This document shows, one piece after another, positions 18,756-29,508 of a DNA stretch of 64,000 nt (its first letter is position 1; each line of letters starts with the position of its first letter). The stretch is from Sphingomonas phyllosphaerae FA2. Its GTDB lineage: Bacteria > Pseudomonadota > Alphaproteobacteria > Sphingomonadales > Sphingomonadaceae. Both the position numbers and the translations under genes were made by a program. Under the pieces are notes generated by a model. It worked only from the letters and a program-made list of their open reading frames with translations. It was not told the origin of the DNA and ran no database searches. Location of the stretch: positions 1,539,676 to 1,603,675 of the forward strand of contig NZ_KE386571.1 in assembly GCF_000427645.1 (NCBI RefSeq), given 5' to 3'.

Positions 18756-21424
18756 CAGGACCGCCCCTCGACCTCGGCATCGCGCACGATCGACGCCGCC
18801 GGAAACACCAGCGCGAATGATGCACCGGCTCCGTCGCTCCGGTTGCTCGCCTCGACCATTATTCCCATCGCCTCCGCAAACGCCTTGACGATCGCCAGCC
18901 CCAGCCCGGTGCCGCCGATCGCGCGATCCGACCCTTCCAGCCGCGTAAAGGTCTCGAACACCTCCGCCTCGCGCCCCGGCGGCAGGCCCGGGCCGTGGTC
19001 GAGCACGGCGAGCCGCAACGCGCCGAACCGGTGCCGCCCCTCGATCACGATCTCGCTGCCCGGATCGCCATAGCGCCCGGCATTGTCGAGCAGATTGAGC
19101 AGGCAATGGTGGAGCAGCTGCGGATCGGCACGCACCAGCGGCAGGTCGGGTGGCACGTCCAGCCTGACGCCATGCCCCTCCAGCGCCCGTCGCGCGTCAT
19201 GCGCCGCGCCCGTCACCGCATCGCTCAGGTCAATCGCCTCGACGTTCAGCCGGATCGCCCCCGCCTCGACCCGCGCCATGTCGAGCAGGTTGGCGACGAA
19301 GCGGTTCAGCCGCGCCGACTCGCCCTTGATCGTGCCGATCAGTTCCGGCGTCGCGCCATGGTCGAGCTGGTCGGCGGCGGCCATCACCGCGGTCAGCGGC
19401 GTGCGCAAATCGTGGCTGACCGACGACAGCAGCGCCGCGCGCAGCCGGTCGCGCGTCCGCACCACGTCCAGATCGCGCATCTCCGCCTGCAACCGCAGCC
19501 GCTCCAGCACCAGCGCCGACTGGTCGAGCAGGCTGCTGAGCAACGGCAACTGGTCGGCGCGCACCGGGTTGGTGCCGCCATCGTTCGCGACCCCCAACAC
19601 CCCCAACGTCCGTGCGCCCGCCTTCAGCGGCTGGAACAGCCATTCGGAGGCGGTCAGCGTCCCCGATCCCTTGCCTGCCGCGCTGCCGGTGTCGAACGCC
19701 CAATTGGCGGCGGCATTGTCCATCGCGTCCAGCCGGTAGCCGGGATCGCTCGCCGCCAGCACCTCCAGCGCACCGCCCGCCGCCGCGCCCAGCAGCACGA
19801 CATGCACGTCCAGCAGCCGCCGCACGTCGTCGCAGATCATCCGTGCCGCCTGATCGACGTCGTTGACCGCCGCGATCTGGCGCAGGAACCCGGCGAGCGT
19901 CGCATTGGTGCGCGCGCTGGCGGCGGCGAGATCGGCCTGCGCCCGCACCCGCGCGGTCAACTGGCTGGTCGCGAACGCGATGCCGAGCAGCACCACCACC
20001 GAGATGACATTTTCGGGATTGTTGATGCTCAGCGTCCCCACCGGGGGCAGGAAGAAGAAATTGTACGCCAGCGTCGAGGCGAACCCCGCGAACAGCCCGG
20101 TGCGCAGCCCGTAGAGGCTCGCCGCCGCCATGACGGGGAGCAGATAGAGCAAGGCGACGTTGCCGAGGTCGATGACATGGACCAGCGCGCTCCCCGCCGC
20201 CGTCACCCCCGCGACCATCGCGCCTGTCACCGCATAGCCCGACGGCGCCCCCCACCGCGCCGGCCGCCGCGCGCCACGCTCGCTCCGCCCCGCCGCCACC
20301 GGCAGGACGTGCACGGTCACATCGGGCGTATCACGCACCAGCCGGTCGACCACCGATCCGTGCCGCAGCTCGAACCAGCGCGAGCGCGGCGACTTGCCGA
20401 GCACCAGTTGCGTCGCACGCGCGTCCGCAAGAAACCCCTGTATCCCCTCCACCACATTGGTCGCCGGCACGGTCGCGACCGCCGCCCCCAGCTGCGTCGC
20501 CAGCGTCATCGCCGCCGCGACGCGCGCGTGCTGCGCATCGGTGAAGTGCGCGGCGCGCGGCGTCTCGACGAACAGCGCGGTCCACGGGCCCCGCAGGCCA
20601 TCGGCGATCCGCTTGGCGGCGCGCACCAGCACGTCGCTGCCGGGCAGCTCGCTGATCGCGACCACGATCCGCTCGCTCCCCGCCCATGTCCCGCCGAGCC
20701 CGAGCGCGCGCACGTCGTCGAGCATTCGCGCATCGACCGCCTGCGCCGCGCGCCGCAGCGCCAGCTCGCGCAACGCCGACAGGTTCGAGCGCGAGAAGAA
20801 ATGCCCCAGCGCGCGCGTCGCCTCCGCCGGCAGATAGACCTTGCCCGCCTTCAGCCGCTCGATCAGCTCGTCGGGCGGAATGTCGACGACCTCGATCTCG
20901 GCGGCCTCCAGGATGCTGTCGGGCACCGTCTCGCGCACCCGCACCCGCGTGAAGCTGGCGACGACGTCGTTGAGGCTCTCGACATGCTGGATGTTGATCG
21001 TCGAATACACGTCGATCCCGGCGGCGAGCAGTTCCTCGACATCCTGATAGCGTTTCGGATGCCGGCTGCCCGGCGCATTGGTGTGCGCCAGCTCGTCGAC
21101 CAGCACCAGCCGCGGCGCGCGCGCCAGCACCGCGTCGAGATCCATCTCGTGCAGCACATGCCCGTCGTGGTTGACCGCGCGCCGCGCGACGATCTCCTGC
21201 CCGCGCGTCAGCGCCTCGGTCTCGGCGCGGCCGTGCGTCTCGACGACGCCGACCACCACATCGACCCCGTCGCGCCGCCGCGCCTTGCCCTCGGACAGCA
21301 TCTCATAGGTCTTGCCGACGCCCGGCGCCGCGCCGAGGAAGATCTTCAGCCGCCCGCGCCCCTCCTGCGCGGCGGCGCGCAGCAGGGCGTCGGGATCGGG
21401 CCGGGCGTCGCCGTTTGGCGGCAT
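18755..21424 (-). CDS. kdpD: Sensor histidine kinase KdpD
   Basis: 889 aa, normal length. The N-terminal KdpD domain has Walker motif FLGAAPGVGKTYEML and VDELAHTNAPGSRHPKRYQD, followed by a USP-like domain (IVVAISELPGSD), four transmembrane helices around residues 400-500, a GAF-like segment, and the kinase core with phospho-His in LLSSVSHDLRTPLTAV, N-box LLDNAGRYG, and GLGLAIVKAFAEAMG. Senses low K+ or turgor and phosphorylates KdpE. Overlaps kdpC and kdpE. Confidence 0.97.
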   Translation of the reverse strand: MPPNGDARPDPDALLRAAAQEGRGRLKIFLGAAPGVGKTYEMLSEGKARRRDGVDVVVGVVETHGRAETEALTRGQEIVARRAVNHDGHVLHEMDLDAVLARAPRLVLVDELAHTNAPGSRHPKRYQDVEELLAAGIDVYSTINIQHVESLNDVVASFTRVRVRETVPDSILEAAEIEVVDIPPDELIERLKAGKVYLPAEATRALGHFFSRSNLSALRELALRRAAQAVDARMLDDVRALGLGGTWAGSERIVVAISELPGSDVLVRAAKRIADGLRGPWTALFVETPRAAHFTDAQHARVAAAMTLATQLGAAVATVPATNVVEGIQGFLADARATQLVLGKSPRSRWFELRHGSVVDRLVRDTPDVTVHVLPVAAGRSERGARRPARWGAPSGYAVTGAMVAGVTAAGSALVHVIDLGNVALLYLLPVMAAASLYGLRTGLFAGFASTLAYNFFFLPPVGTLSINNPENVISVVVLLGIAFATSQLTARVRAQADLAAASARTNATLAGFLRQIAAVNDVDQAARMICDDVRRLLDVHVVLLGAAAGGALEVLAASDPGYRLDAMDNAAANWAFDTGSAAGKGSGTLTASEWLFQPLKAGARTLGVLGVANDGGTNPVRADQLPLLSSLLDQSALVLERLRLQAEMRDLDVVRTRDRLRAALLSSVSHDLRTPLTAVMAAADQLDHGATPELIGTIKGESARLNRFVANLLDMARVEAGAIRLNVEAIDLSDAVTGAAHDARRALEGHGVRLDVPPDLPLVRADPQLLHHCLLNLLDNAGRYGDPGSEIVIEGRHRFGALRLAVLDHGPGLPPGREAEVFETFTRLEGSDRAIGGTGLGLAIVKAFAEAMGIMVEASNRSDGAGASFALVFPAASIVRDAEVEGRS

Positions 21425-21996
21425 CAGCGCGCGGCGGCGTCCAGCGCGCGGTTGAGCGCCAGCACGTTGACATGCGCGTCGCCCAGCAGCGACGTCTTGA
21501 TCTGCGTCGTCACCAGCGCCCGCACGCGATCGACCGGCACGCCCCGCACCCGCGCGACCCGCGGCGCCTGCGCCAAAGCGGCCGCGGGCGACAGATCGGG
21601 ATCGAGCCCCGACCCGCTCGCGGTCACCAGATCGGCGGGCACCGCCCCCGTCACCCCCTCGCCACGCCGCGTCGCGACGTCCTGCGTCACGCGCTCGGCC
21701 AGCGCCCTGCTGGTCGGCCCGAGGTTCGACCCCGACGACGACAGCCCGTCATAGCCCTTGCCCGCCGCAGACGGCCGCGTCTGGAAATAGCGTTCGGCGA
21801 CGAACGCCTGCCCGACCACGGTCGAGCCGATCACGCGCCCCGACGCATCGCGGACGAGGCTGCCGTTCGCCTGCGCGGGGAAGATCATCTGGCCAATGCC
21901 CGTCATCGCAACGGGATAGACCAGACCGAGCAGGATCGCGAACAGGATCGTCATCACGATCACGGGACGCACGGCGGTCTTGATATCGGTGTTCAT
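21424..21996 (-). CDS. kdpC: Potassium-transporting ATPase subunit KdpC
   Basis: 190 aa. One N-terminal transmembrane helix (VIVMTILFAILLGLVYPVAM) and the conserved FVAERYFQTRPSAAGKGYDG and SGSGLDPDLSPAAAL segments that define KdpC, the subunit bridging KdpA and KdpB. GAGAGAGGAAACAGAG precedes the ATG. A GC-rich hairpin lies in the 48-bp gap to kdpB. Confidence 0.97.
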   Translation of the reverse strand: MNTDIKTAVRPVIVMTILFAILLGLVYPVAMTGIGQMIFPAQANGSLVRDASGRVIGSTVVGQAFVAERYFQTRPSAAGKGYDGLSSSGSNLGPTSRALAERVTQDVATRRGEGVTGAVPADLVTASGSGLDPDLSPAAALAQAPRVARVRGVPVDRVRALVTTQIKTSLLGDAHVNVLALNRALDAAAR

Positions 21997-22013
21997 CTCT
22001 GTTTCCTCTCTCT

Positions 22014-22035
22014 CCCCTCCCCCTCGGGGGAGGGG
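22014..22035. repeat. Perfect GC hairpin between kdpB and kdpC
   Basis: CCCCTCCCCC and GGGGGAGGGG arms, 10 bp each with a 2-bp centre. It lies after the kdpB stop (22045) and 18 bp before the kdpC start, so it would appear in the mRNA between the two coding regions and could tune kdpC expression or protect the upstream mRNA end. Not followed by a U-run, so not a classical terminator. Confidence 0.65.
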
Positions 22036-22044
22036 CTATGATCG

Positions 22045-24078
<2,034 letters not shown>

Positions 24079-24089
24079 GATGCGCCCGA

Positions 24090-25793
<1,704 letters not shown>

Positions 25794-25807
25794 GGGATCG
25801 CCTCCTT

Positions 25808-25897
25808 CTAGAAGCGTTCGGGGCGGATCAGCACCGCCACCAGATAGATGAGCAGCCCGGCCGCGGTCAGCGCGGCGAGCCAGAGGTCGAGGGTCAT
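25808..25897 (-). CDS. kdpF: Potassium-transporting ATPase small subunit KdpF
   Basis: A 29-aa single-helix membrane peptide starting [20 protein letters not shown] and ending RPERF, in the canonical place 14 bp upstream of kdpA. KdpF stabilises the KdpABC complex. Length and the closing LIRPERF-type end match known KdpF peptides. Confidence 0.9.
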   Translation of the reverse strand: MTLDLWLAALTAAGLLIYLVAVLIRPERF

Positions 25898-25908
25898 CGC
25901 GTGGTTCC

Positions 25909-25992
25909 TCAGGCGTTGTCGCACAGCCGGACGAAGGCGAGCGTCGCCGCCACCAGCCCGATCATGATCGCGATCCACAGCAGATCCTGCAT
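25909..25992 (-). CDS. 27-aa membrane peptide upstream of kdpF
   Basis: ATG at 25992, stop at 25909; product [20 protein letters not shown] then VRLCDNA, one transmembrane helix with a short polar C-terminus containing Cys. It precedes kdpF by 11 bp and follows the TorF-like gene by 16 bp on the same strand. Similar tiny ORFs occur before kdpF in some proteobacteria and are usually left unannotated; a second KdpF-like accessory peptide is plausible but unproven. Confidence 0.7.
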   Translation of the reverse strand: MQDLLWIAIMIGLVAATLAFVRLCDNA

Positions 25993-26008
25993 GGTGTCGG
26001 CTCCCGGT

Positions 26009-26857
26009 TCAGAAGGCGGCGGTCAGCGAGGCGACGACGGTGCCCCCGGCGATCGACCCGGTCCCGTCCTGCCCCTCGCTGAAGCTGGGTTGCAGGTAGC
26101 GCGATGCGCGACGCGTGATGTCGGTGTCGACATAGCTGACGTTGAGGGTCAGCCGGTCTAAGGTGACGTCCGCGCCCAGCGACCAGTCCCAATAGGCGCC
26201 AGTCGGCGCGACGGCGGTGGCGTTCGGCCCCAGCCCGTCCTGTCCCCAGCTATGTCCGACATGCGCCTTGGCCGTGACGGGCGTCCCCGCAACCGCCACC
26301 GCGCCGTCGCCCCACAGATAGAGGTTGTCGTCCTTCGCGCCCGGACCGGTGTAGGTCCCCGCCGCGGCGTCCGCGCCGGTCGCATACCATTTGCCGATCG
26401 CCTGTTGTTTGGGCGCATAGGCCGCGCCGGCGGTCAGCGTCGCCGGGCCGGTCATGCCGCTCAGCTTGACATAGGGCTCGGCGAAGTCGGTCTTCGCCGC
26501 ACCGCCCGGATACATGTACCAGGTGAGACCGACGTCGATCGTTCCGGTGTCGGAGAGCTTCGCTTTGTACCCCGCGATCAGATCGAGCTCCATATTCGCG
26601 CCGCCGAACGTGCCCCATCCCGCCAAATTCGACGCCCAGGTGCCGATATAGACGCCGCTTTTGTGCGCGATCGTGATCCCGCCCTGCACCGCCATGTTCC
26701 GATCGGTCTGCGAAATGCCCCGGAACCGGTAATCCGACGCGACCGTCACCGCCCCGCTCACGGTCACCGCAGGTGCTTGATCCGCCGCTTCATTGCTCTG
26801 CGCCGCCGCCGGCGCGGCCACCAGCGCCGCCCCGATCGCGACATAACGGAAGTTCAT
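26009..26857 (-). CDS. TorF family putative outer-membrane porin
   Basis: 282 aa from the ATG at 26857 (MNFRYVAIGAALVAAPAAAQ signal peptide; an earlier in-frame start would disrupt it). The mature protein begins with the family signature AVTVASDYRFRGISQTDRNM, then a series of amphipathic beta strands ending in aromatic VVASLTAAF, typical of an outer-membrane barrel. It ends 16 bp before the small ORF that leads into kdpFABCDE, so it is probably the first gene of the Kdp transcript and may be an entry route coupled to K+ uptake. Confidence 0.85.
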   Translation of the reverse strand: MNFRYVAIGAALVAAPAAAQSNEAADQAPAVTVSGAVTVASDYRFRGISQTDRNMAVQGGITIAHKSGVYIGTWASNLAGWGTFGGANMELDLIAGYKAKLSDTGTIDVGLTWYMYPGGAAKTDFAEPYVKLSGMTGPATLTAGAAYAPKQQAIGKWYATGADAAAGTYTGPGAKDDNLYLWGDGAVAVAGTPVTAKAHVGHSWGQDGLGPNATAVAPTGAYWDWSLGADVTLDRLTLNVSYVDTDITRRASRYLQPSFSEGQDGTGSIAGGTVVASLTAAF

Positions 26858-26961
26858 TCTCGCCCCCTTGGAGGTGGCAACCACCCCACGGCGGCGCCTT
26901 CAAGGGAGCGCGATTAGGCGCAGCTTGCGTAGCAATTCGAGAGCGATTCCAAGGAACTGCA

Positions 26962-26983
26962 TATAGCGCGCGTATAGCGCGCG
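26962..26983. repeat. Tandem TATAGCGCGCG direct repeat upstream of the TorF/Kdp unit
   Basis: Two exact 11-bp copies with an 11-bp period, about one helical turn, about 105 bp upstream of the TorF-like start. This is the only intergenic region available for a promoter of the whole Kdp unit, so a regulator site (possibly KdpE) is conceivable. No other support. Confidence 0.35.
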
Positions 26984-27041
26984 ACTTTCGCGTCGCGCGC
27001 GGCGGCCACGCCGCCGGCTCGATCCGCCGGCTGTCCCCCGC

Positions 27042-28211
27042 CTACGCCGCCCCGCCCGAAGCAAAGGCAATGCCGCGCTCCAGCCCGCGCAATTCCGCCA
27101 ACCCGCGCATCCGTCCCAGCAACGAATAACCGGGATTCGTCTCGCGGTTCAGATCATCGAGCATTTGATGCCCGTGATCCGGCCGCATCGGAATACTACG
27201 ACCTTCCCGCACTGACAGGCGATAGACTGCCGTAACGACCGCCGCCATCTCCGCATTGCCGCCCAGATGCTCCGCCTCGTGGAAGGCACCATTTGGTTCT
27301 CGCCGTACCGAGCGCAGGTGGAGGAACCCGACTCGGCTTCCCAGCCGGTCGATCATCCCCGGCAGATCGTTGTCCGCACGCACTCCGAACGACCCGGTGC
27401 ACATGCACAAGCCATTGGAACGATGGGGAACGCGCGCGAACAGATCGGCGACATCGCCCTCCGTGCTGACGACGCGCGGCAACCCGAAGATCGGAAACGG
27501 CGGATCGTCGGGATGGACGACCAGCCGAATGCCCAATTCGTCCGCCACCGGGCAAACCGCCTCGAGAAAAGCGACATGATGATCGCGCAGCCGTGCCGCA
27601 TCGATGCCCGCATAAGTGTCGATCGCTGCTAGGAATTGTGCCGAGGTGAACCCTTCCTCGCTCCCCGGCAACCCGGCGATAATGGTGCGCTCCAGCTTGT
27701 TACGCGCCGCTTCGTCCATCGCCGCATAGCGCGCCTCCGCCGCCTCGTGCGTCGCCGCATCATAGCTTTCGGCCGCACCCGGTCGCCGCAGGATGAACAG
27801 GTCGTACGCCGCGACCGCCACCGCCTCGAACCGCAGCGCACGCGCGCCATCGGGCAGTTCCCACGCCAGATCGGTGCGCGTCCAGTCGAGAAGCGGCATG
27901 AAGTTATACGTCACGACGTCGATCCCGCACGCCGCCAAGTTGGTCAGCGATTGCCGGTAATGATCGATCAGCCGATCCCAGTCGGCGGATCGCGTCTTGA
28001 TCCCCTCATCCACTGGCAGGCTCTCGACGACGCGCCACTCGAGCCCCGCCGCCTCGATCTCGGCCTTGCGCGCGGCGATCGCCTCGCGGGCCCAGACCGC
28101 GCCGTTCGGCACCTCGTGCAACGCCGTAACGATCCCCGTCGCGCCCGCTTGCCGGATGGCGTTCAACCGAACCGGATCGTTCGGCCCGAACCAGCGCATC
28201 GTCTGCGTCAT
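27042..28211 (-). CDS. uxuA: Mannonate dehydratase
   Basis: 389 aa from the ATG at 28211 (MTQTMRWFGPNDPVRLNAIR). Dehydrates D-mannonate to 2-keto-3-deoxygluconate in glucuronate catabolism. Family segments: GATGIVTALHEVPNGAVW, NFMPLLDWTRTDLAW, LVVHPDDPPFPIFGLPRVVS and RMRPDHGHQMLDDL-type end (PMRPDHGHQMLDDLNRETNP), which carry the metal-binding His, Cys and Asp. Only 7 bp downstream of the MFS gene, so part of the glucuronoxylan operon. Uronate isomerase and fructuronate reductase are not in the window. Confidence 0.95.
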   Translation of the reverse strand: MTQTMRWFGPNDPVRLNAIRQAGATGIVTALHEVPNGAVWAREAIAARKAEIEAAGLEWRVVESLPVDEGIKTRSADWDRLIDHYRQSLTNLAACGIDVVTYNFMPLLDWTRTDLAWELPDGARALRFEAVAVAAYDLFILRRPGAAESYDAATHEAAEARYAAMDEAARNKLERTIIAGLPGSEEGFTSAQFLAAIDTYAGIDAARLRDHHVAFLEAVCPVADELGIRLVVHPDDPPFPIFGLPRVVSTEGDVADLFARVPHRSNGLCMCTGSFGVRADNDLPGMIDRLGSRVGFLHLRSVRREPNGAFHEAEHLGGNAEMAAVVTAVYRLSVREGRSIPMRPDHGHQMLDDLNRETNPGYSLLGRMRGLAELRGLERGIAFASGGAA

Positions 28212-28218
28212 CAACACG

Positions 28219-29508
28219 TTATCGACCTTCCTGAACTGTGCGCCCGCCGCGCGATTCGGCGCGAAGCAGGCTCCACAACACCACCGCCGCAAGCAGATCG
28301 AGCGCGGCGAGCGCGGCGAACAGCGGATCATATCCGAACGCGTCGGCGCTCTGCCCGATCAGCAGCGTGAACAACATGCCGCCGATCCATGCCGACGTGC
28401 CGGCCATGCCGCTGGCGGTCCCGACGGTGCGACTGTCGAACATGTCCGCGCACAGGGTGATGAGCGCCCCGCTCAGCATCTGATGCGCAAAGCCGCCGAT
28501 ACAAAACAGCGCGATAGCCACGCCCGCCGAGCCGGCCAGTCCGATGCACGCCGGCCCGATCATGCACAGCGCGCCGATCGTCATCGTGATCTTGCGAGAC
28601 GCGACCAGCGGCACGCCGCGCTTCATCAGCCACGATGGCAACACACCGGCGGCGAGGCTGCCGACGTCCGCGGCGAGAAACGGCATCCACGCCCACAGTG
28701 CGATGCTCTTCAGATCGAGCTTCCACACCGACACGAGATAGAGCGGGATGAAGAAGTTGAACGTCTGCCATGCCGGCTCGGCCAGGAACCGCGGCACCGC
28801 AATGCCCCAGAAAGCGCGGCTTTTCAGCAGGTCGCCGCGCGTCGTCGGCTTGGCCGACACGTCCTCGTCGCGCGCCGCAGTGATCGCGCGGCGCTCGTCA
28901 TCGCTCAGCGCCGGATGCTCCGCGGGGCTGCGATAGCTCCAATACCACAGCAGCGCCCAGGCGAGACTCAGGCCGCCCGTGACGATGAACGCCGCCTGCC
29001 AGTTCCACGCCAGAATACAGAAGGCGACCAGCGGCGGGGCGATCATGTTGCCGACGCTGGTGCCCATCTGAAACGCGCTGGTCGCCAGTGAGCGTTCGCG
29101 CGGCGGAAACCATTCGGAGACCGCCTTCGCCCCCGCCGGGATCGCCGCGGCCTCGCTCGCGCCGAGCAACGCGCGGAACGCCGCGAGGCTCGGCCATCCC
29201 GTCGCCAGCGCGTGCGCCATGTTCGCCAGCGCCCAGCCGACCGCGAACAGGAAGAAGCCGAGCCGCGTGCCCAGAACGTCGAGCACCCCGCCCGCCACCG
29301 TCTGCATCACCGTATAGCTCGCCTGGAACGCGAGCACGACCCAGCTGTAATCCTCGGTCGTCATGCCGAATTCGGTCTTGAGCTGCGGCGCCGCGACCGA
29401 CAGCGTCGACCGCGCGAGATAGTTCAGGATCGTGCCCAGCGTGACCAGCCCGATCAACCGCCAGCGCAGCGGAATGCTGCGCCAGCCCCGTGGGGGCGGG
29501 GTCGTCAT
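28219..29508 (-). CDS. MFS transporter, hexuronate (ExuT-like) type
   Basis: 429 aa with about 12 transmembrane helices. The anion:cation symporter signature is visible in GTILNYLARSTLSVAAPQLK and GASEAAAIPAGAKAVSEWF, FxxRERSLATS. Predicted inner-membrane importer of glucuronate or a related hexuronate, judged from similarity to ExuT and from its position between the GH2 gene (ATGA overlap) and uxuA. Confidence 0.85.
   Translation of the reverse strand: MTTPPPRGWRSIPLRWRLIGLVTLGTILNYLARSTLSVAAPQLKTEFGMTTEDYSWVVLAFQASYTVMQTVAGGVLDVLGTRLGFFLFAVGWALANMAHALATGWPSLAAFRALLGASEAAAIPAGAKAVSEWFPPRERSLATSAFQMGTSVGNMIAPPLVAFCILAWNWQAAFIVTGGLSLAWALLWYWSYRSPAEHPALSDDERRAITAARDEDVSAKPTTRGDLLKSRAFWGIAVPRFLAEPAWQTFNFFIPLYLVSVWKLDLKSIALWAWMPFLAADVGSLAAGVLPSWLMKRGVPLVASRKITMTIGALCMIGPACIGLAGSAGVAIALFCIGGFAHQMLSGALITLCADMFDSRTVGTASGMAGTSAWIGGMLFTLLIGQSADAFGYDPLFAALAALDLLAAVVLWSLLRAESRGGRTVQEGR

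Noticed and set aside
18995..21754. 919-codon plus-strand open frame opposite kdpD
   Set aside because: Antisense shadow caused by GC-rich third positions; kdpD on the other strand is complete and well conserved.
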